A stretch of 64,000 bases of DNA from Phycisphaeraceae bacterium (GTDB taxonomy: Bacteria > Planctomycetota > Phycisphaerae > Phycisphaerales > UBA1924): positions 1 through 64,000 of the forward strand of contig JACKHA010000010.1 in the NCBI GenBank assembly GCA_020639215.1. The letters run 5' to 3'. The notes beneath the pieces are model-generated. The model ran no database searches. It was given only the letters and a program-made list of their open reading frames with translations, and was not told the DNA's origin. How positions within the stretch are numbered: the first letter of the stretch is position 1; every line of letters begins with the position of its first letter. The translations under genes and the position numbers were made by a program. Positions 7,928-15,966 of the stretch are shown one piece after another.

Positions 7928-8830
7928 CTACCGCCCGCCGCCCGCCGATTCCTGCCACGGCGTGATGAACACGTCCCACTCCTGATCGTCATCGACCGAC
8001 GTGCGGAACGACGCGTCGTCGACCTCGGCCCCGCGCTCGACGTTGATCAGTTGGATGTACGACTCGTCCTCGGCCGCGTTGATCGTCCAGGCCAGGATCG
8101 GCGTCAGATCGGTCTTCGAGTACCACACCCGGATCTGACGCCAAGTCGTGTCCTCGACCAGGTGCGGGTGCGGCGTCAGGCTCAGGCACCACGTCCCGTC
8201 CCCGGCTTCCACGAAGGAAACGAGGCGGTCATCGATGTTCTCGATCGGGTCGACCAGTTCGGCCTCGAAGCGCGAGAGGATCTCGTCGCGCCGCTGGCCG
8301 ACCGGGATCGGGAACGGGCCCTCGCCGATGCGCAGGGGATCGGCGATCCGCCCCGGCGGCACGACCTGACGCTTGAACGCCTGGCGGTCGGACCAGATGC
8401 GCTCGAGGAACCACTCGCCGTCGAAGATGTAGTCGATCCGCTCTGGCGGGGCGATGCGGTCGCCCACCCACTTCTCGGTGAAGGTGATGGCGAAGGCCCG
8501 GCGCGGCGGCTGGCCCTCGGCGCTCGGCGTGGCCCGGTACGCGATGGTCCCGGTTCGCACCTGCATGTCGCCAGCAAGCGCGAAGAACTGGGCCCAGCGG
8601 ACATCGGTCGTGAGCGACTCCAGATCGGCGTCGGCGGTTTCGAGGGCGATGAGCAGGTCGTCGGCCGTCTCGATGGCCGTCATGTCGCTGGGCTCGGGAA
8701 GAACCTGGATCGTGAGCCCCGGCGGGGCGTCGCCAGCGGGCGGTTCGGGCTGATTCGCGGACGAAAGACCCGCGGCGGTCGCCCCCGCGAGGGCCAGGAG
8801 TGCGAGGCAAGGGGTGGCGAGTCCGGGCAT
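7928..8830 (-). CDS. LolA-like exported protein
   Basis: From the ATG at 8830 (AGGAG upstream) the protein is 300 residues with a signal peptide of about 25 residues. Residues 50-290 have the pattern of planctomycete LolA-like proteins: an early helix EIADDLLIALE-like segment, strands around MQVRTGTIAYR and AFAITFTEKWVGD, DYIFDGEWFLERIW, and a C-terminal VWYSKTDLTPILAW strand. The fold binds lipids or lipoproteins in LolA, but these homologues are often stand-alone and unproven. No LolB or LolCDE gene is adjacent. Confidence 0.72.
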   Translation of the reverse strand: MPGLATPCLALLALAGATAAGLSSANQPEPPAGDAPPGLTIQVLPEPSDMTAIETADDLLIALETADADLESLTTDVRWAQFFALAGDMQVRTGTIAYRATPSAEGQPPRRAFAITFTEKWVGDRIAPPERIDYIFDGEWFLERIWSDRQAFKRQVVPPGRIADPLRIGEGPFPIPVGQRRDEILSRFEAELVDPIENIDDRLVSFVEAGDGTWCLSLTPHPHLVEDTTWRQIRVWYSKTDLTPILAWTINAAEDESYIQLINVERGAEVDDASFRTSVDDDQEWDVFITPWQESAGGGR

Positions 8831-9065
8831 GTCGAGACTCCTGCGGGCCGGCCAGAGACGGGGTGCCGCGCGTTGCCGGCGGGTCCTTCGGTCCATCTAC
8901 CTCTACAGGACAGTACGGGTCCGCCGCGTTCAAGGAACCGCCCGGCCGGGACCATCGGTGACCCACGGCGACGATCGGCGCGTTGGATGGAGAGGCGTCG
9001 TGGCGGGTGCCGGCGTGCAGCCCGGTGGGCCGCGTTGTGGAGCGGCTCGCGGGCGTTGGCCGCGT
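8831..9065. other. non-coding stretch, nothing recognised
   Basis: No frame has coding character here. Apart from a possible promoter for the LolA-like gene, no site is recognisable. Together with 9108-9383 it forms a 550-base gap before the DinB gene, broken only by the terminator at 9066-9107. Confidence 0.5.
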
Positions 9066-9107
9066 CAAAAAACAAAGCACCCCGCGCCGGGCGTCCCGGC
9101 GCGGGGT
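9066..9107 (-). terminator. strong terminator with no obvious gene upstream
   Basis: On the minus strand a perfect 13-bp stem (9095-9107 with 9079-9091, three-base loop) is followed by TGCTTTGTTTTTTG. No protein gene on that strand ends here, so it may close a small RNA beginning near 9160, where TATATC (9167-9172) could be a -10 box. Confidence 0.65.
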
Positions 9108-9383
9108 CCGAGGAGAGAAAACACACCGGCGGGCCGTCGAACGGACCGGCCCGGCGGGGCATATGCGATATACGGACGAGCCCCGCGTTTGTTCCGGAAA
9201 CCCTCGGCGTTCCCGCACACGTGGCGCACGATCCAAACCCGGTCGGACGCTCGCTATAGACCGGGGGCCGTACCCTCTTGGGGCTGCTGAACTTGACCGC
9301 CAAAGGGCGTTCGAGCCACGCCCGTTCCGGACACAGAAGTCCGCTGATCGATCCGGCCCCGCACCTCGCCTGGAGCACATGCC

Positions 9384-10088
9384 ATGTCCGAGTCCGTCCT
9401 CGAGCGTCCCCGTCCCGCGTTGGGCGAGTTGAAGGCGTTGGAACTCGACGCCCTGCTCCGCCGGGCCGCGATCGGGGTGGAGCACTTCGACCAGCGCCTG
9501 TTCTCGCTGGAGGACGAGCAACTGGACGCGGCGTTCCTGCCCGACGCCGGGGTGGGGCGCTGGCCGGTGCGGGTGCTGCTGGGGCACCTGGCGGACGCGG
9601 AGCTGGTGTTCGTGCACCGGTTCCGGCGGATCGTGGCCGAGGAGCGCCCGCTGCTGGGGCTGTGGGACGAGAACGCGTTTGTGGACAGCGGGGTGTACGA
9701 GGGCAAGCAGCGCCGCCCGGGCGCGCCGCTGCCGAACGTCGGCGGGTTCGTGGCGACGATCTACACGCTGCGGGCCTGGACGTGCGAGTGGCTGGCCGGG
9801 CTGGAGGCCCCGCAGTTCGCCCGCAAGGCCTTGCACCCCGAACGCGGCACGGTGTCGCTGCGCGAGCTGGTCGAACTCAACACCTGGCACCTCGAGCACC
9901 ACGCGTGGTTCCTGAATGCCAAGGTCGAGCGGTTCCTGGGCCCGGCGCCGGTGGTTGGGGTTGGCGCGTGCGGGGCGGGGTGCGGGTGCCACGGCGACGC
10001 GGCGGCGGGCGGGGACCACGAGCACGAGGGCCATGTTGACCATGCGGAAGGCGAGGGGTGCGGGAAGCCGGGGTGCTGTAAGGGGTGA
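9384..10088 (+). CDS. DinB-family protein with Cys/His-rich C-terminal tail
   Basis: The 234-residue protein has a DinB four-helix domain in residues 20-190. The expected metal-binding His residues are in LLGHLADAE (about 70-78) and TWHLEHHAWF (about 170-179). DinB domains bind a divalent metal and include thiol transferases. Residues 195-234 are unusual: CGAGCGCHGD, then an acidic His-rich stretch (DHEHEGHVDH) and CGKPGCCKG, giving seven Cys and five His in 40 residues, which suggests a second metal site or storage tail. The ATG is not preceded by a strong ribosome site. Substrate is unknown. Confidence 0.85.
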   Translation: MSESVLERPRPALGELKALELDALLRRAAIGVEHFDQRLFSLEDEQLDAAFLPDAGVGRWPVRVLLGHLADAELVFVHRFRRIVAEERPLLGLWDENAFVDSGVYEGKQRRPGAPLPNVGGFVATIYTLRAWTCEWLAGLEAPQFARKALHPERGTVSLRELVELNTWHLEHHAWFLNAKVERFLGPAPVVGVGACGAGCGCHGDAAAGGDHEHEGHVDHAEGEGCGKPGCCKG

Positions 10089-10149
10089 TCTGGCAGCTCG
10101 GAACTCAGACCTGGGTCGATCTGATCCAAACGCGAACAACCCGACGCTT

Positions 10150-10197
10150 CCAGACGCCGGACCTTCGTCGCAAAGCCTCCTCAGGTCCGGCGTCTGG
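10150..10197. repeat. dispersed palindromic element, copy 1
   Basis: Arms of 15 bases, perfectly inverted (10150-10164 with 10183-10197), surround an 18-base loop. The reverse complement matches 15117-15157 with one mismatch in about 41 bases. Confidence 0.85.
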
Positions 10198-10245
10198 TCG
10201 CAACTGCGGGAACGCTCGGCCCACATCGATGCGCACTTCCCCGCT

Positions 10246-10273
10246 TTGACCCGCCCCACCATCCCCCTACACT
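10246..10273 (+). promoter_or_regulatory. promoter upstream of tRNA-Gln
   Basis: TTGACC (10246-10251), 16 bases, TACACT (10268-10273). Transcription from here would cross 430 bases before reaching tRNA-Gln. Confidence 0.6.
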
Positions 10274-10279
10274 CCCACG

Positions 10280-10640
10280 CTTTCGGAGCCGGCGGCGACG
10301 GAGGGGTCGCGGCTTCCGCCTGTGGGCGGGGGTCGGGACCACGAGGCGCCCCCAGCGGCTTGGGCCCCGGGTGGGTCGGAAGGCGGACTGGTCCGCCCCA
10401 TGATCCCGCCGCGGCAGGGGACGGGTCAAGCTCCAGGCCTTCGGACGCGTGCCGAGCGATCGGCGGGCGGGCCGGGGGCCACTGTGCCGCGGCCGACGGT
10501 GCCCCGATGTCTGGGGGCCGCCGGACCGCGACTGGTCCGGTGGTTCGTCCGACCGGTCTGCCTTCGGGCAGGCGGGCGGGCCCAGACGAAGGAGCACGCG
10601 CGGCGAGCGGGTGGAACAGGACGCGACGGCCGGACACCGG
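10280..10640 (+). ncRNA. candidate structured RNA between promoter and tRNA-Gln
   Basis: No frame on either strand looks coding. The stretch is rich in perfect short hairpins, for example GGCGGAC-TG-GTCCGCC (near 10382), CCGGACC-N6-GGTCCGG (near 10522) and CTGCC-TTCG-GGCAG with a UUCG tetraloop (near 10560). I searched by eye for the conserved words of RNase P RNA, tmRNA and SRP RNA and did not find them. It may be an unrecognised ncRNA or merely the GC-rich leader of the tRNA transcript. Confidence 0.3.
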
Positions 10641-10706
10641 GAGCCCTATCGAGTGCTGATGGAGCGCTGGGCCGCGGCGAGCAGGGCCGGAGAGTCGTCC
10701 GAGCAT

Positions 10707-10778
10707 TGCCCGGTGGTGTAATTGGCAACACACCAGATTTTGGTTCTGGCTTTCCTGGTTCGAGTCCAGGCCGGGCAG
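10707..10778 (+). tRNA. tRNA-Gln (TTG anticodon)
   Basis: Acceptor stem TGCCCGG pairs with CCGGGCA, anticodon arm CCAGA-TTTTGGT-TCTGG, T-arm CCTGGTTCGAGTCCAGG. The anticodon UUG reads CAA/CAG. The discriminator is G and CCA is not encoded. Confidence 0.95.
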
Positions 10779-10902
10779 TTTGCCTTGGCCGGGCCCGGTC
10801 GAGGGTTGGGGCCGGGGCGGGTCTGGCGGCCAGAGGCACCTTCGAGTTGGCAAGGCTGATGTTCAAGGCCACACGGCCACCCGACGCGAGCGCAGACGCG
10901 AC

Positions 10903-11838
10903 ATGGCGGGCGACGCGACGACAACACGCACGGACTCGCAGGCCGCGGGCGGCGCCCGCCCGGTCTCGGCGGTGATCCTCGCCGCGGGCAAGGGCACGCG
11001 GATGAACTCCGACCTGCCGAAGGTGTGCCACCCGGTTGGCGGTCGCCCGATGGTGTGCGCGGTGGTGGACGCGTGCCTGCGGGCGGGCGTGCGCCACATC
11101 GTGGTTGTTGTCGGCTACAAGCAGGAGCTGGTGCGTGAGGCCTTGGCGGGGTACGTGGCGACGGTCGTCACCCCGGCTTCCGGCTCGGCGGCTGGCTCCG
11201 CTTCGGGTGCCGACGAGTCTCGTGGCCCGCTCCGCCTCGAGTTCGCCGTCCAGAGCGAGCAACTCGGCACCGGGCACGCGGTCATGAGCGCCGAGGCGGC
11301 GTTCGCGGGCCAGGCGCTCGCTGGACGCGGGCGGGACGTGCTCGTGCTCTGCGGCGACGGCCCGCTGATCCGCGACGAGACGATCCAGCGCATGCTGCAC
11401 CGCCACCGCGAGACCCGGGCCGCGGCCACGCTGGCGACCAGCGTGATCGACGACCCGACCGGCTACGGGCGCATCGTCCGTGACGCGTCTGGCGCGTTCC
11501 AGCGGATTGTCGAGCAGAAAAACGCGAGCGAGGCCGAGCGGGCCATCCGCGAGGTCAATCCTTCTTACTATTGCTTCGACGGGGCGGCCCTGTTCGGGGC
11601 CCTCAGGCAGGTCGGGCGGAACCCGCTGACGGGCGAGTACTACATCACGGACGTGTTCGAACTGCTGCGCGCTGACGGGCGGCGCGTCGAGGTCATCGAC
11701 GCGGTGCCGCCCGAGGACGTGCTGTCGATCAACACGCCCGAGCACCTGGCGGAGGTGGACCGCATCTTCCGTTCCAGGGCGATGCGCGGGCGGACGGGCA
11801 TCGGGGCCGGGACGCGGCCCGGGGGGCATCACGGATGA
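10903..11838 (+). CDS. glmU: N-acetylglucosamine-1-phosphate uridyltransferase domain (GlmU N-terminal half)
   Basis: The 311-residue protein is the Rossmann-like nucleotidyltransferase that makes UDP-GlcNAc from GlcNAc-1-P and UTP for envelope synthesis. Visible motifs are LAAGKGTRMNSDLPKV (residues 25-40), the GTGHAV segment, LCGDGPLI with the metal-binding Asp, and GEYYITDVF. The left-handed beta-helix acetyltransferase half of classical GlmU (about 200 more residues) is absent, so GlcN-1-P acetylation must be done by another protein. The start is an ATG at 10903 with weak ribosome-site support. The stop overlaps the start of prs (ATGA). Confidence 0.9.
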   Translation: MAGDATTTRTDSQAAGGARPVSAVILAAGKGTRMNSDLPKVCHPVGGRPMVCAVVDACLRAGVRHIVVVVGYKQELVREALAGYVATVVTPASGSAAGSASGADESRGPLRLEFAVQSEQLGTGHAVMSAEAAFAGQALAGRGRDVLVLCGDGPLIRDETIQRMLHRHRETRAAATLATSVIDDPTGYGRIVRDASGAFQRIVEQKNASEAERAIREVNPSYYCFDGAALFGALRQVGRNPLTGEYYITDVFELLRADGRRVEVIDAVPPEDVLSINTPEHLAEVDRIFRSRAMRGRTGIGAGTRPGGHHG

Positions 11839-12818
11839 GCAAGCGCGACTCGAACCGGTTGCGGATCTTCGCGGGCAGGCACAGCAAGTCGCTGGCCTCG
11901 CGCGTGTGCGAGCATCTAAGCATTCCGCTGGGCGACGCCAAGACCCACGTGTTCCCCGACGGGGAGTTCATGGTCAAGGTGGAAGAGGACGTCCGCGGAC
12001 GCGACTGCTTCGTCATCCTCTCGACCTGCGAGCCCGTCAACGACAACCTGGTCGAGCTGCTGGTCTTCCTGGACTGCCTTCGGCGCGCGTCGGCCCGGCG
12101 CGTCACGGTGGTCACGCCCTACTACGGCTACGGACGCCAGGACCGCAAGGACGAGGGGCGCGTGCCCATCACGGCCAAGCTGGTGGCGAACCTGATCGCG
12201 GCCACGCGCTGCAGCCGCGTCGTCGCGATCGACCTGCACGCGGCCCAGATCCAGGGCTTCTTCGACCTGCCGATGGACCACCTCTCGGCGACGCCGGTGT
12301 TCCTGAACTTCTTCGAGGCCAACCGCGAGCTGACGCGCGACCTGTGCGTGCTGAGCCCGGACGTGGGCAACGTGAAGGTCGCCGAGAAGATGGCCAACCT
12401 GCTCGGGGGCGACTTGGCGATCATCAACAAGCGCCGCCTGTCGGGCTCGGAGGTCGTGACCCAGAATCTCATCGGCACCGTCGAGGGCAAGACGGTGCTG
12501 CTGTACGACGACATGATCTCGACCGCGGGCACGGTGTGCGAGGCCGCGGCGCTTTGCATGCAACGCGGGGCCAAGCGCGTGATCGCGGCGGCGACGCACG
12601 GCGTGCTGTGCGGGCCGGCGATCGACCGCCTCGTCCGCAGCCCGATCGAGCGGCTCATCGTGACCGACACGATTCCGCGGCGGGAGTCGTGGGCGGCGTT
12701 GGGCGACCGCCTGACCGTGCTCTCAGTCGCCGGGCTGCTGGGCGACGCGATCAACAACATCCACCACAACAAGTCTGTGTCCGCGCTGTTCAGGGTGACG
12801 GCGGGGAGCAAGCGATAG
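11835..12818 (+). CDS. prs: ribose-phosphate pyrophosphokinase (PRPP synthetase)
   Basis: The 327-residue protein transfers pyrophosphate from ATP to ribose-5-phosphate, giving PRPP for nucleotides, His and Trp. Key features: the N-terminal FAGRHSKSLA, the regulatory/ATP segment YYGYGRQDRK (97-105), DLHAAQIQGFF with the metal-binding His (133-143), catalytic Lys199/Arg201 in the flexible loop, and the PRPP-binding loop DDMISTAGT (225-233). Length is standard. It overlaps glmU by four bases, so UDP-GlcNAc and PRPP synthesis are co-expressed. Confidence 0.97.
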   Translation: MSKRDSNRLRIFAGRHSKSLASRVCEHLSIPLGDAKTHVFPDGEFMVKVEEDVRGRDCFVILSTCEPVNDNLVELLVFLDCLRRASARRVTVVTPYYGYGRQDRKDEGRVPITAKLVANLIAATRCSRVVAIDLHAAQIQGFFDLPMDHLSATPVFLNFFEANRELTRDLCVLSPDVGNVKVAEKMANLLGGDLAIINKRRLSGSEVVTQNLIGTVEGKTVLLYDDMISTAGTVCEAAALCMQRGAKRVIAAATHGVLCGPAIDRLVRSPIERLIVTDTIPRRESWAALGDRLTVLSVAGLLGDAINNIHHNKSVSALFRVTAGSKR

Positions 12819-12987
12819 GGAAGCGACGGAGGGAAGAGACGGAGAGAGTGAGAGACGGAGAGAGCCAGAGACGAGCAAGCGGCGCGAGCGGCGCCGACCA
12901 GCGCATTGAGTTCATGCGGGCCGTGTGCGGCCCGAGCCAGCGGCGACAGCACCGGGGCGCCGCCCCGATCCACGAAGGACCAGCACC
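12819..12987. other. polypurine spacer between prs and rplY
   Basis: The first 70 bases are almost pure purine with a repeated GAGACGGAGAGAG word (near 12838 and 12855). The rest carries a ribosome-site-like GAAGGA before the rplY start. Confidence 0.5.
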
Positions 12988-13662
12988 ATGCACGAGAAAT
13001 CACCGATCCTGACCGCGACCATCCGCCCGAAGATCGGCACGCGTTACGCCCAGCGGACCCGCAAGCAGGGCGGCCTCCCGGCCGTCATGTACGGGCACGG
13101 CCAGGACCCCGTCGCGCTCACGCTCGACGCGCGCGAGGCCCTGCGCCACATCAACAAGGGCGAGAAGGTCTTCCAGGTCGAGATCGAGGGCAAGGGCGAG
13201 AAGCAGCTGGTGCTGCTCAAGGCCGTGCAGTTCGACTACCTGGGCACGAACATCGTGCACGCCGACTTGGCGCGGGCCAGCATGAAGGACCGGGTCCACT
13301 CGCGCGTGTCGATCCATCTGGTCGGCGAGGCGGTCGGGCTCAAGGTCGCGGGCGCGGTCCTGATCCACCCGGTGACCGAGGTCGAGATCGAGTGCCCGCT
13401 CGAATCGCTGCCGGACTACGTCGAGGTCGATGTCACGGCGCTCGACGAGGAGCACCCGATCACCGCGGCCAAGGTGCCGCTGCCCGAGGGGGCCAAGCTT
13501 ATCTCGGACAAGCACGGCATCGTGGCCCAGATCGTTGTCCAGCAGGAGGTCGAGGAGCCCACCGCCGAGGCGGGCGACGTTGAGGCCCAGGCCGCCCCCG
13601 AGGTGATCACCGCGAAGAAGGATGAGGAGGAGGCTCCCAAGGCCGACGCGAAGAAGAAGTGA
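12988..13662 (+). CDS. rplY: 50S ribosomal protein bL25, CTC form
   Basis: The 224-residue protein binds 5S rRNA. Residues 5-100 are the L25 domain (TATIRPKIGTRYAQRTRKQGG, then PAVMYGHG and the KAVQFDY strand). Residues 100-190 are the TL5/CTC C-terminal beta-domain (VSIHLVGEAVGLKVAGAVLIH). A charged Ala/Glu/Lys tail finishes the protein. The ATG at 12988 is preceded by GAAGGA. Its place just before pth is a widespread arrangement (rplY-pth). Confidence 0.95.
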   Translation: MHEKSPILTATIRPKIGTRYAQRTRKQGGLPAVMYGHGQDPVALTLDAREALRHINKGEKVFQVEIEGKGEKQLVLLKAVQFDYLGTNIVHADLARASMKDRVHSRVSIHLVGEAVGLKVAGAVLIHPVTEVEIECPLESLPDYVEVDVTALDEEHPITAAKVPLPEGAKLISDKHGIVAQIVVQQEVEEPTAEAGDVEAQAAPEVITAKKDEEEAPKADAKKK

Positions 13663-13670
13663 TTCCGAGC

Positions 13671-13774
13671 GGTGCCGAGGTGTCGGTGTGTCGAGGTATC
13701 CGGGGCGTGCGAAGCGGGCCCGGAACCCTCGGCACCACAGCCTCGACACCTTGACACCCCGACACCTTGGCACC
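13671..13774. repeat. long imperfect inverted repeat between rplY and pth
   Basis: GGTGCCGAGGTGTCGG (from 13671) and its imperfect reverse complement ending at 13774 (with repeated CGACACCTTG words) form arms of about 30 bases. The hairpin ends eight bases before the pth ATG, so it could attenuate or separate translation. Confidence 0.7.
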
Positions 13775-13781
13775 TTCCCCA

Positions 13782-14477
13782 ATGAAGCTCATCGTCGGAC
13801 TCGGCAACCCGGGGCCTCGCTACGAGAAGACGCGGCACAACGCCGGGTTCATGGCGATCGACCGCCTGGTTGCGAGGCTCGCCCCGGGCGAGACGCCGCG
13901 GGGACGCTTCGAGGGGGCCCTGGTCGAGACGCGGGTCTCGCCCACGGGCGGGGGGGGGTGGGGCAAGCCCGATCCGGCCCCGGCGCCGAGCGAGCCCATC
14001 CGCTGCGCCTTGCTCAAACCCGCGACCTTCATGAACCTCTCGGGGCGATCGGTGGTCCAGGCCGTCGCCTTCTACAAGGTCAATCCCGCGGCGGACCTTC
14101 TGGTCATCACCGACGATGTCGCCCTGCCCCTGGGGCGCATCCGCATCAAGCCCTCGGGCGGGGCGGGCGGGCACAACGGGCTGTCCGACATCACCCGGGC
14201 CCTGGGCGGCGACAAGTACGCCCGATGCCGCGTCGGCGTCGGGGCCACGCCCGAGTTCATGGACCAGGCCGACTGGGTCCTGTCGAAGTTCACGGGCGAG
14301 GAGATGGGCACCCTCGACACGACGCTCGGGCGCGTCGTGGAAGCCGTCGAGACCTTCATCCGCAGCGGCATCGACGCGGCCATGAACCGGGCCAATGTGG
14401 ACCCGGACGCGCCGGTGCGCCCGAAGAACCCCAAACCCGCGGAGCCAGAGGCGGAACAGAGAGGCACGAGGCATTAG
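13782..14477 (+). CDS. pth: peptidyl-tRNA hydrolase
   Basis: The 231-residue enzyme cleaves peptidyl-tRNA released from stalled ribosomes. Catalytic elements are visible: GLGNPGPRYEKTRHNAGF with Asn9 and the general base His19, KPATFMNLSG, the Asp in TDDVALPLG, and KPSGGAGGHNGL. About 17 extra residues (Gly/Pro-rich) interrupt the domain near residues 53-68, and the C terminus has a 25-residue Pro/Lys/Glu tail, both absent in the 190-residue E. coli form. Confidence 0.96.
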   Translation: MKLIVGLGNPGPRYEKTRHNAGFMAIDRLVARLAPGETPRGRFEGALVETRVSPTGGGGWGKPDPAPAPSEPIRCALLKPATFMNLSGRSVVQAVAFYKVNPAADLLVITDDVALPLGRIRIKPSGGAGGHNGLSDITRALGGDKYARCRVGVGATPEFMDQADWVLSKFTGEEMGTLDTTLGRVVEAVETFIRSGIDAAMNRANVDPDAPVRPKNPKPAEPEAEQRGTRH

Positions 14478-14560
14478 GCACTCGGTTCGCTCGGTTGACT
14501 CTCGCTCACCATCAGCATCCACACTCAGAACTCAACACTCAGCACACCCTTGAGGATCCC

Positions 14561-15058
14561 ATGCAGAAGCGCACACGCCAGTACGAAGTCATGTTCCTGG
14601 TCAGCCAGTCGGCCGCCGCCGACTTCAACGGGCTCATCGAGCACATCAACGAGCTGCTCGCCCGCGCCCACGCCGAGGTCGTCGCCATGAAGAAGTGGGA
14701 CGAGCGGCGCCTCGCGTTCGAGGTCGACAAGCAGAAGCGCGGCGTGTACATCCTGGCGTACATCCGCTGCGACACCCAGAACGTCGCCCACCTCGAGCGC
14801 GACTGCAACATCTCCGAGCGGATCCTGCGCTGCATGATCCTCGAGGCCGAGCACTTCACTGAGGAAGAGATGAAGAGCGCCGACGCCCGCGAGGAACTCC
14901 GCGTCGAGGCCCGCCTCCGCGCCGAGCGGGCCGCCAAGGAGGCCGAGACCCAGGGCCCGGCCGTCACCGTCGGCGCCCCGCAGGCCGAGGACGAGGGCGA
15001 GGGCGAGGAGTCCGGCGCCGACGACGACTCCAACGAGTCGGGCGACGCGACCAACTGA
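14561..15058 (+). CDS. rpsF: 30S ribosomal protein bS6
   Basis: Residues 5-100 are the bS6 ferredoxin-like fold: YEVMFLV, then the MKKWDERRLAFEV strand and GVYILAYIRCD. The remaining 65 residues are an acidic tail rich in Glu, Ala and Asp, longer than the usual 30. bS6 pairs with bS18 on the small subunit. The ATG is at 14561 with TTGAGGA upstream. It precedes ssb as in the common rpsF-ssb order, but 350 bases with their own promoter separate them here. Confidence 0.94.
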   Translation: MQKRTRQYEVMFLVSQSAAADFNGLIEHINELLARAHAEVVAMKKWDERRLAFEVDKQKRGVYILAYIRCDTQNVAHLERDCNISERILRCMILEAEHFTEEEMKSADAREELRVEARLRAERAAKEAETQGPAVTVGAPQAEDEGEGEESGADDDSNESGDATN

Positions 15059-15116
15059 GCCGGGCGTCGCCGGCGTTCGGGCTCGCATCATCGCGCGCTC
15101 GAACGCCGACAGACGC

Positions 15117-15235
15117 CCAGACGCCGGACCTGAGGAGGCTCTGCGACGAAGGTCCGGGTCGATGATTGCAGAACGCAACGCGCCGACGTCGCGCCGACCC
15201 GGGCCTTCGCAGAGCCTCAGGTCCGGCGTCCGGGC
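15117..15235. repeat. dispersed palindromic element, copies 2 and 3 in inverted pair
   Basis: 15117-15157 matches the reverse complement of 10150-10197 with a single mismatch. 15201-15235 is a partly deleted copy in the opposite orientation. The two form a large hairpin downstream of rpsF, where it could also end transcription. Confidence 0.8.
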
Positions 15236-15274
15236 GCACCTGGCTCTGTGCTCGGGCCTCCCGATACGAGCCCC

Positions 15275-15303
15275 TTGCACGATAGGGTTTCGATCGGTAT
15301 CAT
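15275..15303 (+). promoter_or_regulatory. ssb promoter
   Basis: TTGCAC (15275-15280), exactly 17 bases, TATCAT (15298-15303). The leader to the ssb ATG would be about 100 bases. The rest of the 350-base gap holds the palindromic pair described separately. Confidence 0.75.
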
Positions 15304-15408
15304 GTGGCTTGTGCCCGCGGGTGCCCCGCGTCTGGGATGATCCGCCCGGGCGCGATCGCCGCGCGGCCCCGGGCCGTCCGCCCCGGGCCTACCCAATGGA
15401 GAACCCCG

Positions 15409-15915
15409 ATGGCCAACCTCAACAAAGTCATGCTCATGGGCAACCTCACGCGTGACATCGAACTGCGCCACACCTCCGGGAACACGGCCGTCGCCCAGAT
15501 CGGTCTGGCGGTCAACCGGCGCTGGCGCACGCCCGAGGGCGAGCAGCGCGAGGAGACGACGTTTGTCGACTGCGACGCGTTCGGGCGCACGGCCGAGGTC
15601 ATGAGCCAGTACCTGGCCAAGGGCCGCCCCGTGTTCATCGAGGGACGCCTGAAACTCGATCAGTGGGAGGACCAGCAGGGCAACAAGCGGTCCAAACTCA
15701 AGGTCGTGGTCGAGGGCTTCCAGTTCATCGACAGCCGCCCCGGCGGAGGGGGCGGCGGAGGCGGTGGCGACGGCGACTACGCCTCGTCGGGCGGTGGAGG
15801 AGGTGGCGGCGGACGCTCCAACTACCAATCCCGCGGCTCGGGCGGCGGCGGCGGCAACAGATCGTCCGCCCCGGCCTCCAGCGTGCCGGTGCCGGAGGAT
15901 GACATCCCGTTCTGA
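15409..15915 (+). CDS. ssb: single-stranded DNA-binding protein
   Basis: The 168-residue protein has the OB fold in residues 1-108: NKVMLMGNLTRDIELRHT, the core NRRWRTPEGEQREETTFVDC, and FIEGRLKLDQWED. A Gly-rich linker follows with runs of eight or nine Gly, and the C terminus is PEDDIPF, the acidic tip that recruits replication and repair proteins. It acts as a tetramer on ssDNA. ATG at 15409 after GGAG. Confidence 0.97.
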   Translation: MANLNKVMLMGNLTRDIELRHTSGNTAVAQIGLAVNRRWRTPEGEQREETTFVDCDAFGRTAEVMSQYLAKGRPVFIEGRLKLDQWEDQQGNKRSKLKVVVEGFQFIDSRPGGGGGGGGGDGDYASSGGGGGGGGRSNYQSRGSGGGGGNRSSAPASSVPVPEDDIPF

Positions 15916-15966
15916 CCGAGCCGATTGCGCGAGCGATCGCAGGCAAGAAGGGTCGAGACACACCGA

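Noticed and set aside
10280..10640. RNase P RNA, tmRNA or SRP RNA
   Set aside because: None of the conserved words of these RNAs is visible on inspection, although a covariance search would be needed to exclude them.
8229..10853. 874-codon open frame on the minus strand
   Set aside because: It runs opposite to the DinB gene and tRNA-Gln, has Arg/Pro/Gly-biased composition, and no family motif; typical GC-rich antisense shadow.
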